From the NCBI GenBank assembly GCA_003864495.1, contig ML133454.1:524501-588500 (forward strand): 64,000 nt of DNA, in the 5' to 3' direction. A program made the position numbers and the translations under genes. Within the stretch, counting starts at the first letter, position 1; the number at the start of each line of letters is the position of its first letter. The DNA comes from Nemopilema nomurai. Taxonomy: Eukaryota; Cnidaria; Scyphozoa; Rhizostomeae; Rhizostomatidae. Below, piece by piece: positions 24,301 through 38,600 of this stretch. The notes under the pieces are model-generated. The model was not told where the DNA came from, ran no database searches, and saw only the letters and a program-made list of their open reading frames with translations.

Positions 24301-24499
24301 GCAAACCAAATCAGACCGCAATAAAATTCATTGACGGATATACTTTCTGCTTTGCTAATTAAACTATTGAAAAAAAACTTTGGCTTTAAACGCGAGACCT
24401 TGAAGAAAAGTATCATTGAGGCCCTTTGGTGATGGATCGACCTAAGTCCCCCACGAAGCATCACCTGGGCCTAAGTTGACAACTGCGGAAGAGCATGTC
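21353..24499. other. Divergent intergenic region between LRRC49-like and HAD genes
   Basis: About 3.1 kb separates the two start codons, which face away from each other, so promoters of both genes should lie here. I see no convincing TATA box. The only coding-like item is the possible minus-strand exon at 22306-22385, listed separately. The rest shows only short unrelated open frames. Confidence 0.5.
22306..22385 (-). other. Possible orphan coding exon
   Basis: Read on the minus strand, an acceptor (gaagaatttag) opens an 80-nt stretch that ends at a strong donor (GTGAGTAT). It encodes NDVAKCILQEMQSVQDAK in the middle, a composition typical of a real helix, in phase 0 to 2. I found neither a matching upstream nor downstream exon: the next plausible acceptors on the minus strand run into stops. 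It may be a 5' exon of an alternative LRRC49-like transcript, a relic, or chance. The protein is not recognised. Confidence 0.25.
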
Positions 24500-26174
24500 A
24501 TGTTGCAAAACCGAATGTGGCCTAGATCATTGAAATTTATTAAGGAATATTTTACATTGAGGCATATGACGATGTCAGTTTCAGCTGTTAGGCCATTGCG
24601 AGGTGTAGTTTTCGATATGGATGGAACTCTTACTGTTCCATGTTTAGATTTCATAAAGTTGCGAAGACAACTTGGTATCAACAGCAGTAATATCGATATA
24701 CTAGGCCATATCGATACTCTTGTAGGTAATGAAAAAGAAATCGCCATGAAAACTGTTGAAGCATTTGAAGAAGAAGGAAGGAGGGGAATGGAGTTACAGC
24801 CGGGAATTCAAGACTTTTTTAGATTTTTACTCGAAGAAACAAGCCTCAAGTTGGCTTTGGTGACACGTAACAACACAGTTGCTGTTGAACATTTTCTCGA
24901 CAAATGCACGGAGGACTATGTTTGCAAAGATCGACACAAGCTGTTTTCAGTCGTTAGTTGAAATATAATCAATTATTTTTTATTTTCAGTAAAGCTGGGC
25001 CACCAAAAATGCACTCTGCTTCCCACAGGGTTAACAGGCCTTGAAGTGTTTCTAAGAATGAGTAACAGGGCGGCTGGCAAAGTTAGTTGAACACTTAAGA
25101 GGAGGAAGCCCTTGGTCTTTTTAAGAGTAATGAATCTCAGAGCATCAAAATTTCTTCCAAAAAGGCACTAATCTTGGCTTTTAAAATCTGATCTGAGATT
25201 TCTTCACAGAAATTTTTCATCAACTGCAAACAACAGAACCATAACACAAACATGAAAGAAAAATCTGCCTATCTTTCATTTGTTTTTTTTTGCAGATCCT
25301 GACCAGGGACTTCAAGCCTGTAAAACCTGATCCTGCAGCGATGGTACATATAGCATCCATATGGAAAACAGAACCAAAAAGTACAATTATTGTAGGTGAT
25401 GACAGCAAAGATATAATGTGTGGGAAAGATGCAGGTGCAAGTAAGTTCCTTTTTAGAGATGCTATTGTGCAATGATTTTGACCAAAAACAATTTTCACTT
25501 TTTACTTGAAGACATGATGCTTGGAAATAAAATAAATCCAACACGCATGATTTGTGGTAATTAGCAGTAAAAGGTATTCTTTGTATTGGAGGAAAGCTTT
25601 AACAGGAACAAACTGTTCTTCATATTAAATAAAGACTTTGCTTGAGGTAGAGAAGAATAACCATTACTTTAAGAAACTTATGTGTGATTTTACTAAAATG
25701 CATAGAAAAAGAACAGGACCTTAACTGATAACTTCTGCAAAAGCTGACCAAGTTTTCCTGTATAAATGTTGATTAATGTCATTATTATTTTTATGTGAGA
25801 TTTGTAATTGTAGTTTAAGTTGAATTGAAAATGAAATGTTTTCATTATTAACATACACACAAGCCATTTTTTTGTTTATGTTTGTGCATTAGAACCTTAT
25901 TTTGATGATACAGTTTGAGAGGTCTTATCACTGTTTTTTGAATGAAAGCAGTGAATAAAAAAGAAGTTAACCCTTACAGCTAGTATGAGACTAGAAATTA
26001 ATCACTGCAGAACAGTTACAAACATCAAATGGCATTACCCAATTCTTTTATTTTCTTTTTTAAGCAACAATCTTGCTGAACAATGAAAACAACCAATCAA
26101 CCAAAGAACTTGCAGATTACAATGTTGACAGCCTAATTGATATCATTCCAATAATCAAGACATTTCATATTTAG
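24500..26174 (+). CDS. HAD-superfamily hydrolase (3 exons, 235 residues)
   Basis: Exons 24500-24952, 25296-25440 and 26065-26174 join in frame (708 nt) and end in TAG. The introns are GTTAGT...CAG and GTAAGT...AAG. All haloacid dehalogenase motifs are present: motif I FDMDGTLT with nucleophile D39 and acid/base D41, motif II LVTRN with T122, motif III lysine K161 in KPVKPDP, and motif IV VGDDSKD with D186/D187. The cap between motifs I and II is small (about 75 residues) and helical, like phosphoglycolate-phosphatase-type HADs. The size and the FSxxLTRDFKPxKPDP segment fit a widespread eukaryotic family of small HAD phosphatases whose substrate is not settled. In-frame ATGs also exist at 24515, 24566 and 24572; the first was taken. 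It has no relation to its neighbours beyond position. Confidence 0.9.
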
Positions 26175-26260
26175 CTCGAATAGCTGGGTGTCAGCCTAGT
26201 TTTCAATTAGCTATGGATTATAGTTTTCAATTAACTATGTCCAATATAGTGGCCTATTTT

Positions 26261-26266
26261 AATAAA
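26261..26266 (+). other. Polyadenylation signal of HAD gene
   Basis: AATAAA stands 87 nt after the TAG stop of the HAD hydrolase in otherwise T-rich sequence, so the 3' untranslated region is probably only about 110 nt. It is preceded by two near-identical 19-bp copies of TAGTTTTCAATTAGCTATG at 26197-26215 and 26221-26239. Confidence 0.6.
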
Positions 26267-29200
26267 AAATTGTATTGTGGTTTTTAAAGTGGCCCCCTAG
26301 GGGATTGAATGTATTAAGTAATGACTATAAAGCTTTACTTTAAGTGTCTTCTTGGCATGCACATGTAAGAAGGGGTGGGGGTAGCCAGAGGGGCTTGGGA
26401 AATACACTTGCATAGATGCCAAATTGCAACCTTAAGTTCTAAAGCCCTTCTCTCATCTGTCATTACCTAAAATTCCATGTAGGTATAGATCTGTCTACAT
26501 TTTCAGAATTGCAGTGTTCATTATAAGACATTTTATAAGATCCATGTGTTTTTTATTATTTTGAATAATTAACCTTTTGAAATTACCAAATTTTCATGTT
26601 AGATGTATATCTGTTAACAACGGCTTCCTGTGACTTGCATAACCAAAAGAATCCCCAGTCAGGTGTGAGGTGTCTCTTAAATGCTTTCAAGTTTTATAGA
26701 TAGATATTACATAAAGATAGACTGAAGAAATAGCTGTTTGGCTACAGGCTGTAAAAATGATAGGCAGTCAGATTTGTTTAAAATGATTTGTTGTTCTTAT
26801 TTCACACCTATCTTATTTCATGAATAAAAATGAATTTATAGTTCATCTATAAAGAAGGGGAAGATGAATCCACCAAATGATACATGCCCTGCAGTTATTA
26901 TTTGTGCACCCATTGCACAATTTTTTATTATAAGTTGTTTCTCTCCATCAGTCATCCAAGTCTTCAGCCCATCTCATTCAATGCATCTTGGGTGGCAATT
27001 TACAATAACCGCCGTACACTTTGGCTTATACAAGCAAGGCTGGTAGCTCGTTTGGTCAAACACTGATTTCCCAAAATTGTCTTTTGTCTGAGAACTAATG
27101 ATCGTTGTTGTGAACAAATTCAGACTTATTAAAAGCACTTTCTAATTTGTTAGAAAATGGTTTTTAGAAAGTTGTGGTTAAGAACCTTTAAGACAAGTAT
27201 GGAGTATTCTATATTCTTGAGTATTTTTCCTTGGCAAATCTATTTAAAAAACATATCTGTGATTCACTGGGAATTTGACAAGGCAGTTTAACAGTATTAT
27301 TTCATTCTACTTTCCATTCAAAACTCGCTCGGTAATTTTCTTTGCAAAATGAAATAATGAACCCATAATGATTTCAAAATGAAGCCACAACCGTTGTTTC
27401 AAGACCAACGCTAGGCTTATCTACAAAATTTGGAAATGTATAAAACATTCCATTGTGTGAGACAGGACGAAGATTTGAAGGTAGGTGAGATAGAGACATC
27501 TTCAGTGAAAATTCCATAGTGTAATGTAATTACAAATCAAATTTACTTGTTAAACCAAGTTTAATTGAAAACTCAATACAAAACAGTCGATCCTTCGATC
27601 ATTTATAATACTTCTAAGGAGTTTAAAGTGAAAAGTCCCTAAGGCCATCTTCAGATCTGCTTGTTGGTACTTCATACAAGCTTGAAGCCAGTTTGAATTT
27701 ATCAGGGAACAAAAGGGGTTGTGTTGAATACAAAGATAGATGATGGTACAATAGAATCGAATGTCTCAAGAAAATAAACTGTACAGTCTTGAGGCAAAAT
27801 TTACAACCACCCTTCCCATATATGCCGTTTTTGCCTTTGACCAGTATGCCAGACGGAACATATCAAAGCAAGGAGCAAAAATATTTTTTAAAGCAGAAAT
27901 ATGATTTTTCCCACATACTATGGGTGCTTAAAATTACCGAATTGGACACTATTATTAAGCCTCTTAATATATCAATGCTGGATTGGACAGTTTGTAAAGA
28001 AGTGAATTCATTCCTCTGCTGGTATTTGAAAACAGATTTTGTCGACCAAAAACTTGGCTATTTATTTTGAAAGTCACTTAACGGCAAAAAACAAACCTAT
28101 TTGTGATACGAAGATTAGCGATCGAAGATTGATAGTTTAGTAATCCTGGGATTATGTGGCTATGAAGCGTCACGAAAGGATCGCCAGCGGGCGAAAGGAG
28201 TGGAATCAGTTGCCTTTGGGAGGTGCCTATCAAACAGACTGCAAGATGGCCTTTAAATCGTAGCAATTTACGTCTTAAAAAAACAGTACACTAAGTCTTG
28301 GCAGGGGGTTGAGCCGCCCATAACGAGAATAACAATAATCATGTGATTTTTTGATCCCAGAAATCTCACTCTTGAAACTACATGGTAAATATAATTAAAT
28401 TTAAAAAATATATTCTACCATAAAATATCAACATTATAGATTTATAAATATAGGTATTTAACATTTGATTATCAACGATTTCATCGAAAAAATCGATATT
28501 CGAGTAGCATCTAATATGAGCATATTCTCATGCACCAGACTAATCCCACTTGCTCCATCCTGCTATAAATAACTTCAATAAACTATATGATGCGTGATGA
28601 ATCCAAATATAAAAAGCACCTTTCCTAACGCTGGCCACTGGCTCATAGAAGGGTAAGCCAAAACAGTGCCACGCAGCGACGTCCGGTCTTTTAGAAAGAG
28701 CAGCACAAGAATCGACTTGATTACACAACACAAAAACAGCTAGGGGATATCTACACTGTACAATCTAGAGCCACAAAGTGAACGTCCTATACTCAAGTTG
28801 AAAGGCGAAGCGACCAGCTATCACTATCTAGGATGATATTGGGCAGGTAATACAAAACGACAACCGACTAAGGCTAGTCTGTATCAAGATTCACTCTGGA
28901 AAGGCGTGATAGTTGTTCAACGAAAAGCTCATGGCAAAAAGATTTCTCAGAGGTCATTTTTAGGATCGTTCTAACTCATATTTGAATGATGCGATTAAGG
29001 ATGACTGAGTTAGAATCGATGTACCGAAGTACTTGAAAAGAGGTTGTTGACAGAAATACTCTACCGGCTGTTTATGGGAATTCAGTGGCATAAAAAAAAT
29101 TGCCACTGTAACGAAGCAACCTCATTGCCCTGAGAGAAAATGTAAATAATAATTGAAATCTATGAAATAATAATTGCATAAGAACTAGGGTGCCGGTGGG

Positions 29201-29323
29201 GAAGGAAACTAAAGGTACTTATATTAACTGAGCCATTCTTTAGGTATCGGCCAAAGCAGATCGTTGAAACAACATACCTTTGAAAGATTGAAGTATGATC
29301 AGACTATCCTGAATTTGCAGCGC
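26267..29323. other. Convergent intergenic region, no gene seen
   Basis: The HAD gene and the ADAMTS-like gene end towards each other here. I see no exon with flanking splice sites and protein-like sequence. It should contain the 3' untranslated region of the ADAMTS-like transcript near its right end. The longest open frame (27789-28070, plus) has no recognisable content. Confidence 0.55.
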
Positions 29324-32300
29324 CTAAGCAGTATTTCTAAAAATTTTATTTCTAAAGAACGCCATTTTTTTCCTGCACGTTTCGCAGCATTTAAGTAAGT
29401 CTTTTTTATTGCTACAGAAATGTTCGTCTGTTAGAATTTCGCAAGCCCACGAGGCAAGCTTGTCCTTTTTACAATTTTCTACATCAAGCACTGGCACTGC
29501 AAAGAAGAAAGAATGAGATTTTAATAAACTGGTGGCACAAAGATATAAAGACCAAATGACTAAGTGAATTGAGAAACGATTAAAATGGCGTAATTCCTTT
29601 GTTTTTACATCAGTAAATGGATTGCCTTCTGCCGGCTAACCAACCTTATCAAATACTTTTTGAGGGATTGTATGGACAATCATGAAAGCCAACCTATTCA
29701 CATTTTCGGCTGTTTAACGGTAGATTTACCACAAGGCCGATTTATTCTTGGCAACTGGTGCCGTGACCCCGTTTGATCAGGCCCTAACCTGGGAGTTTTA
29801 GGCTGATTAAGGATACCGCAAATTTTGTACCATAACTCCAATTATACGCCAAATGTGAAAGCCAGTTTATTACTTCTGCTTAATTTCGACAAAGTATATT
29901 GTAAAACAATTAGATTTTTCTCTGTTGCAGAGAGGTAGCATTGCTATCTGCTAATGCAGCTAAATGAAATTTGCGCGGTACCAACATAGGTCTTAACAAC
30001 CCTAAAAGCATAATCTCCCTCTGGGCGGAAGAATGCAATGTTCCAATAACCCGGGCAGACTGGAGGTTGTCAAAGCAAGTCAAGTGATGCGGTGTAACTT
30101 ACCATCCTTTGGAGCTCCAGGTATACCGGTGATGGCCTGAGTTAGGGGCAGGGTTGTCGGTGCTGCCGTGGTCGTTCTATTGCACGATTGCTTGGGGCAT
30201 TGTCTCTTGGAGTGAGGCTTCAACCCGACCTCGCACATGCCAACGGTCGCGTTCAAGGAGTACGTCTCCCTGCAGGCTACATCTCTCGTTTGGTATCCGA
30301 TGCCACAAGATGTCGAGCACTAAAATGTTTCAAGGAGAGATAGTGTCATTTTGTTAGACGTAGTAAATAGGCCTTAATGTAATGCATGCATGTCTCCAGG
30401 GTTTTCTTATGCTAAATATTGAGTGACTAAAAGCTCAAGCTCAAGACTTGACATTTATATACCTTAGAAAGTTTGCAAAAAGGCCAGTCAACAATGTATA
30501 AACGACAACTGACCTGTGACCACTTTGAAGAAATCCAGGCGTAGGAGCATTGTGGAGTGACACATCGCCTTATGGATTTCGGCTTCCTGGAAATATGGCA
30601 AGCATTCTTAAGCGGGCAGGAGACTTGACGGTTCATGATGCCCCTCTCGCCGCATGGTGCATTGCACTGTAAGAAAATGGGAGACCGTTGAGGCAACGAA
30701 GGAGTAACTATACTTTTTACACTTGCGAAAAGGTTCTTCCGCCAAACTTAAAGAAGGGTTAAATCCACATCTGACAAAAAGCAATTCATCCGTGTTAAAA
30801 CGTATTAGTAACAGAGATGCCGAGTTTAAAATTGGTCAGAATGTTATCTGGTGGCTCCAAAAACAAGATAGTGCATCGGATAACTAGAATGACAAGGGTT
30901 AGGTCAGCTTTTGTTAAGAAAAATGGAATTCGATTTCAATACTGTCTTTCTGCTAAATACATTAGCTTCTAGTAATGGATGAAAATGAAGCAAAATAAGA
31001 TTGAGGAAATCCCCTGAGGCAGCTGGAGAAGGCAGCTGTACTTATCAATGGAGGCAAATCCGATTAAGACGAAGCAATCGCGTGGGCATCAATTACCTCT
31101 CCAGCTATTGACAGTATTTCGCAGGCATTTGCAACGTTTTGAGCCCATGACTATACGAACACCCTAGTCATGGGAGTGGGTAGCAAATAGGAGCTGTCGT
31201 CTACCTAGTACAACTAGAGGACGAATCATCAAAGCCGGTCGCGTCGTTTGACACTGTTGGAACAGGTCAATGTAAAAACCCAAGAACGTTTGACCTGAGT
31301 CAGATTATAGGACTAAAAAGCCATAGAAATAGACTTTTTCCCACAAATTATGAGCATACCGCAGAAATAGAAAACGCGCGTTATCTACATTTGTGGGTCA
31401 AATGGAACATCGTAGCTTGACACTCACAGTTCAGTGCACGAAACAAACACGTGCTCAGATTGAAATAATTACAAGAAAGCAAAAAGTATAGTCTAACATT
31501 ATATACAAGATCAATAATCTTTCGATTCTTCCAATTGCCTTTTAAGTCAATAAAACACACGTAGGTTCTGAAGGGCGTAATGGCAAAAATAATTATGGAG
31601 CTAGGTCTCACCTTAGACCAGTGACCAGTCTTCCAGTTCAGAAAGCAAGACTTATCGACGCATATTTGCAGAGTGACCGGTTTGTCTTTTGAGCAGCGCT
31701 TGGCATTGACCTGATCCCATTTGCCAGTTTTTGAATTGTGAGTTATACAGTGTGATGTCCTATATTTTCGTCCCAGGCCACACGTTTTGCTGCATCCTGA
31801 CCAGGGTCCGACGCCCCAACTGTCAAGAAGATTTTAGATAACGGTTATTTGATGACCAAAATGTTCCTATAATCGCTAAGTGAGATTATTACTCTTCTCA
31901 GCGTCTCAAAACTTACGTAATCGCTGAAAAGAACTCGTGTCGCGCTTGTGGCACAAGACCAAGACAATGCGTTTCTAATAGAACTGCTTTTAAAGAGGAG
32001 TGCCAGTAGTATGAAAAGCAGTGATTCAATGACGAATCAATGATCAGGCTTGATTAATCATTGCCGTGGACCATACGATTAATAATAACCACTGGTCTCT
32101 CAAATGGTACTAGAACTATAATAAAGAGTATGGGGTTCAGCAGCGATCAGATGACAATTATCAGCTTATTACTCTTGTGAAACTGGGAGGACATCATTAA
32201 TCGTTGATAGCTAAGGATATCCATCTCCAGTCACGAGTAATTACTCATGGTGCCGTCAGAAAAGTAACTGAACATCTGCATGTAGAATGTCGTAAGGAGC

Positions 32301-32688
32301 GTAGGTACGAGTGCAGCACGCGAGGATCACGTCTAGAATCACAACTTGATTGAGATTGCACTGCTATTATGGTGAAAAACACTTACGCAGTCTCGCATTT
32401 CTTTTCGTTGCATGTTTTCATTTCAACAGGTGGCTTCTTTGCTCCTGAGCAGTAGCTGTTTCTAACAAGGCTGACTTTACTGCCATCGATATGCACACAA
32501 CGGGAAGGTTTGCGTTGAGTAATTCCACCTCCGCAAAAGACAGAACAGGGGCCCCAGGGGCTCTGCATCCAGCCGTATGACCCTCTTTGAGGGTTTCTAA
32601 TGACCTTCGTCGTCACATCTGTGTTATTGCTCTTGAGTGGTAAAGTGTATTTGTACCTGATACCGAAATTGAAGTCTTGAAAGAGAAC
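29324..32688 (-). CDS. ADAMTS C-terminal thrombospondin repeats and PLAC, exons 19-23
   Basis: Four type-1 repeats follow the spacer: [51 protein letters not shown] and [17 protein letters not shown] Thr/Pro-rich linker (about residues 1063-1088, with [12 protein letters not shown]) is a likely O-glycosylated hinge. The last exon encodes a PLAC domain with its six cysteines at 1097, 1107, 1116, 1125, 1126 and 1129, then a short basic tail and TAG at 29326-29324. Repeat 3 lacks the usual CSxSCG form (it reads CNAPCG), so O-fucosylation there is doubtful. Confidence 0.9.
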
Positions 32689-35600
32689 CTGGAAAATGAA
32701 TTACATTATTAGCTGTGAGTCGTTTTCTACGGAGTATACAACAGGCGGGATAGAAAACTTGTTTCTGGATGCATAGGCCTATATCTATAAGCTTACGTGT
32801 CCTTTCAAAGAGATATCGAAATCCCGTCCGTTTTCCTTAAGACCCGAAGCATTTTCTCCATTCGAAGAGAAAGAGCGGTTTGTGCCTGAGCTCCTTCAGC
32901 CCCGAATGACCCCCCCCCCTAAAAAGAAAGCACTCGACATCTGCTACATTGATTACGTGTTACGTTTATAGCTCATTTGACCCAGATGTTGGCAATGCCA
33001 GACACTTAGAGTATTCGCTCACCATTATATGAAGTGGCTCTTTCGTTGGTCCTTTCGAGAAAAATGTCTCCTGTGTTCCTTTTCTTTGATAATAGACAAT
33101 GGTGCCATCAATGTCGAATTCTCCAGGTAACTCTATCTTCCAGTTTCCGTTAATATGGTATGTCCCTCGATCACCCTTCAGTGCTAAAATAAATTATTCT
33201 AATAAAAATGGACGTCCCTCATTCAAAGAAGATTTGTGTAATACACGAAAGAATAACCAAAAAAGATGTTATCTATGGAATGGACATTCAAGCTAGGTCT
33301 CGATTTTGTCTGGAACCACATTAATGCCGCAGAAAGCACTAGATGAAAAGTAATGACTGAAATAGACCAAGCCTGCTTCTTACACGATCAGCATTTAGTG
33401 TTACAGGCATTAAACCGGCTCCTGGCCACTAATATCTTAGGCACACTGTTCCTCAGTCTCTAATCTCTTAGCTTTTTTTTGTAACTCTCCTACCATCTAG
33501 ACGACGAAGTGTACAGTGGCTTAGATCTGTTTTGTTCTAGCCCGGTGGTTAGATAAAGGGCGAATTTAGAACAGGTTAAAACCCAGGAACTGAAAGAGAG
33601 CCATAATTTTTTTGATCAAATTTTAGGAGAGAAACCGCGTTTGAGCGGTACTTTGGTCGAGCCAACAACACTCGATTGAATATCTCGTAGATTACATGGA
33701 ACACAAAGGGACTCCGACTTCAATAAGACGTGTTTTATGTGGAGTGTAATTATGTTTGTCTTCACGGGGTTGTTCTACAGATTGCGGCAACAGAGGGACA
33801 GTTTTGCCTACGCCATTTTATACAATATTGTGACCTAAGTACCAAAGACCAAACATATTACTTTGCTCCGGAGCATAAAATTACATTTTAAAAGCAAGTA
33901 GGAAGAATTACGAGAAGGAAAACTGGCAATTGAAGAAAAACGTCGAATGAATGGGAAAGAAACCCACCGCGTAAATAGGAGTAGCATTGATTAAACGGGC
34001 GAGTGAGTCCGTTTAGACTAGCCAATAACATAACCAAGCAAAAAACCGTAGAATTTAGCAAATTGAAATGATTGCAAAGAACTGGGCTGTTGGGGACGTA
34101 GCTGAACTCTATAAAGCTGCGTCGAGGTTTTCTGACGGAAAGTAACCACGGCAAATGAGGGTGGGGCTCACCTAAAAAGCTGGCGCACGGTTTCTCTTCC
34201 TGAACAACTACGTTGCGTGCCCCTGGCGGAATGACCACAGCAGTTACGTAACCTGAAATGAAGAATAAACATAGGTTTACAGCTAAGAAAGCAGCGTGCT
34301 TAGCCAACTACATCAATATGTACCGATTGGCATCGATCAAAACTTCATGGGACGGTGGAAGGGCAAACCAGTGTCTTTTTTGCATGACTTTAGGCACCCC
34401 ATACCAAGTGTTTCTTCATACAGGAACAGGAACTTTAATTTTACATCAATCTATGGACAGGACGTAGCCTTACTTTTACAGACAACGTCAAACAAAGTTC
34501 GGGCTATGACGAAATATTCTATATAAAAATGCCATTAACAAACGCCTTTCTTTGAACTAACCTTGTCCAGAAATCTGGGTGAATTCGCCCTCGATCACAT
34601 TGCAAGTGGTGCCATTTCCGCCGCAAACCCCGCAGGCATCGTTGGTGACATTCGAGTGCAGTTGGTTGTCACAACCAATTTGCTACAAAAAACCAACATC
34701 CTCAGATATACACGTTTACCCCGGACACAAAAAATAGAGACATGGTTTACATTATAAAGCTAACCGCTGAGCTAATATAAGGTTATGCGATAGAAGTAAA
34801 TGAACTGGGTAAGATGCTATGGAATAAGAGGGCAAGAGTTTCATAAACAAGATTGCATGCAGGGTTGCTAGATCAGACCAGAGCTGTTGACTGCCTTAAA
34901 CAACGGTTACAAGGATGCCAAAACGCCTTCGGATTTTGATATTTTGCTCGAAAGCTCTTTTATCAAAGCCACAACACTGAATATTTCGCTTGTTTACGCT
35001 CTGGCAGCCAGTGGCCACCCTTTCCACAAAGAAGGTCCCCAACCGCAGTCCTATTCTCTCTCGAATCTGCTTTGGCAGATTCAAATATCTAAAGTCATAC
35101 GTGGTTCTATACCAATTTCCTGTTCTAGAGTATCAGCTACTACATCTTGTTTTATTATTATCTGTCTAAATCCATATTTATTGCAACTGTTTACTCACAG
35201 CAAGTCAAAATAACCGATCGTCAAAGCGAGAAACTCGAGGTCAAGGGGCTGTTCTAATGAAAACAGCCCGGGGTTAACTTACAACGGTGATAGCCAAGGG
35301 TTCATCAGATAGTCGTTGAGAGATTACACGTCTGCATATAATTACTTCGTTTGATGGCGCTTTGTAAACTGTCGCCTAGACTTCATTTGAGACCACGTAT
35401 AAGGCTTCTTAGCCACAATTAGCTATCGTCGTTGTAAGAAACAGTCAGAAATGTCTGGATTCTGTCTCATATACACATAACAAGTAAATAATATTAGGGA
35501 GGGCGCTCAAACAGAAGGCTGTCCAGAGTCAACTTGGTTTTCCGTCTCAGACCTTCCAGCAAATTGGATGAAAAATAAACCCAGAAATACTCGAATTTTG

Positions 35601-38600
35601 TTCATTCATTAACTTTACAGACAAAAATTTCCCCAGTGGAAAGAAACGGTTTTAGATTGAGAATTGGTTCATTTTTCCAGTTGCAGGAAATTTTCTAGGA
35701 TATAAACAATGGACCTTTGAACTATGGTCACATTCTGTTTGCCTTGTTGTACAGCCGTTTCGAGATATATCTGCGTTTTAGAAATGCTTGGAACACATGA
35801 ATACAAGGCTAGCCCAGATGAGTATCACTGATTTTCTAGTCGCCCAACTTGGAACTAACAACACTTGCATCAGTGCGAATCAAATCGAATCAGTTGCTTT
35901 GTTGATTGAATCAAATCGAATCAGTTGCTTTGTTGATTGCAATACCTCGCATTTCCCATCGACACAAATCCCTCCGTTGCCTCCCTTCCTGCACTCGGTG
36001 CCATCAATAACAGTTGTAGCAAATCGGACAGAGACATGGATCCCGTTCGTGTCCTGTCTGCAGTACAGACCACAAGGGCGACCTACAATGTGGACGGGCT
36101 TTAGAATCTTGACAAAATGCTTACGCTCTCTTTTAATAAAAATACCCAATTTTCTCCGAGCCTCAATGTTCTTAAAAAATTTCAATTTTGAGCCTAAGAT
36201 TATTCTTAAATTATTCTTCCCTAACACAAGGTGCAATATGTCTTAAGATCATATAAACATTGAATATTTTCTAATGGGTTGCTACATCATAAATTTACAT
36301 TTTCATGTGTAAGTTGTTTTGCTTTGGGAGAAATTCAGATTAAGGAGATATTTTAGTCTTGGTGAAGGTTGAGTCTGGCATTATTCTTAAATTATTGTTA
36401 AATTTTAGCGACTTTGGGCCTCGATATTCTTATAGACTCAATTTTGATAAGAAAATGCATATTGTAAATCTAAAGGAGATGACATCTACAAGGCGATAAA
36501 AAAGGACCAATTGCAACCCAAGGTTTAGGTATGTAACACATGGGCACTTACGTTCACTCAAAACAGGGATCCAAGTTACTGTCATGTTGTTATATCTTGC
36601 ACACTGGGCCGCTCTAAAGCTCTGGATCTTTACTGGGCATTCCTAAAATAAAGCGTTAAAACACTGGTAAGTAAATAGAAGAGAATATATGGTTAGCTCA
36701 AAGATAAGATGCCTTATGTCATGACAAAAATGTATCAGGTTAATATCAAGCTATGACTCAGTTAAAAGGAATTTAATTTTGAACATCAGAAAAGGGAATT
36801 TTCGCATGACATTTTTGTGATAATTTAAAATCAATTTAGCTAGGTCCATGAGACTGATGCTGTAATTATTTAAGTTGCTTGTCGATCAAAAGCACGCTTG
36901 TATTTACAGCTGAATCGCGAAGTTTCAAGGGGAAGTACAAACCTAACGGGCAATTAAAAAGATAAACTGATTTGCGTTTATCGCGGCAGACGCAACGGGC
37001 TAAGCTAATTTCTGGTTGCTAGTGAAACACGGAGAGGATCTGGGCGAAACAATGCAGAGATTGTAGAACGTAACAATGATTTCTTGTCGATGGTAAGTGG
37101 GGATCTACATCATCTTATTATGTAAATCTTTCAGCCAATATACCATTAATAGAGATGGTGCAGAATAATTGTAGATCAACTCGCAGCAATCCGAGTGGTT
37201 AGCTATAATCTAAAATCAGGTAAATCTAGATTGGGGTGTTTCCGATATACAAGAAGCACATTACCTCAAGGCAACAGTATTACTACTGCCTTTTCAATTT
37301 AATTATTGGCAGCCATGCGAAGAGCCCGTATTTTGCAAAGAAAGCTATTAAGAGCATTTTGTAACAAAATGGTCAGAAATGAGATAGATGCAGGATTAGC
37401 GAGTAACAATAAACTATCTGATCAGGAAAGCTTAAATTTTCTTTTTCGATACAATGGGCCAGTTGATTTGGGAACTACCTGTAAAGAATAAAACTTACTT
37501 GCCAATCTGCCCGATGGAATCAGGAAGAGGAAATGCTTGAACAATGTATGTATATGGAAAAGTTAAACTTGTTTTTCCATAGCAGATGTGTTGCTGTTTA
37601 CCACGCCAAAACTAGCAAAACACTCAAGTCAACTTACCTTTACATTGCAGGTTTTGTATTCTTTTGACTCCCCAACACATTGTTTGCCACCATTGGATGG
37701 TCTGTAAGGGAGAGATGATTTATTTCACAGAAACCTTGGAGTCAAAATACAGTTTCATGTCATTATTATACTATATTTAACGATCAAAACAGCAGACTGA
37801 CAAAGGCAGAAAGCTGATTTAGGAGGCTTGGGGATCTATAATTTTGCGAAACACAGTCTTCAATGTTACAAAACTTGTGACCTGCTTTATGGAAACAGAA
37901 ACATAACATAGGGTTTGCAAACTACATTACATAAGATGAGAATGGTTGCTTGATTCCTGCTATAAGTTCGCCTTGTTCATAGTACAGACAAAAAAGAGGC
38001 ACAGACAAATAGGGCTTAGCTCAGAGGTACGTACAATGGGTCGTCGCAAAGTCGTCTCCTCTTCGTCACACCTATACCACAGCTCCTTGAACATGCCGTC
38101 CAGTTTGACCACGTTGACCACTGACCGTCTATCCGCTCAGGTATTGTATTGTTACTTATGCACTTTCCATACATGCACCACTGAAAGAAAAGACCTTTTA
38201 TGCTTCCTCGCATTTCAAAAAGCTATTATATGTTACCATTACCCCTTCACTCCTGACAGTTAATTCTACCCAGAAGTTATTTACGAGCTCTCTTTTCTGC
38301 AGCACCGCTTTCAGAGGTTCCTTGCAGATCAATGGGCCAAATTAGGCTGAGATTAAAAAAACGGACAGAAATGAACAACATCTCTTCATACAGCGATACA
38401 ATAGTGAAACTGTGTAATGGTACTGGGCCGCGTTTAGATGGTACAGTAAAGAGTTTGCTTAGAAGGTCTTCGAGAAAGTTCGAGAACGAGGAAGTGAGAA
38501 CATCTTGATTTCACATTAGGTGAAACAGGGCATAACCGCAGCACCGTAATAAATTGGTGACAAATTTTGAAGCCTACAAATTTAGAAAATTGCTTGGGCT

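Noticed and set aside
24442..24747. Minus-strand open frame opposite the HAD gene
   Set aside because: Antisense shadow of HAD exon 1, whose plus strand carries the DxDGT motif.
34887..35213. 108-codon plus-strand open frame in an ADAMTS-like intron
   Set aside because: No splice context, no recognisable motif and a mixed composition; likely chance.
35788..36246. 152-codon plus-strand open frame
   Set aside because: It is the antisense shadow of the ADAMTS Cys-rich exon 15 (35946-36082) plus the 31-bp duplication; the minus strand carries conserved cysteine motifs.
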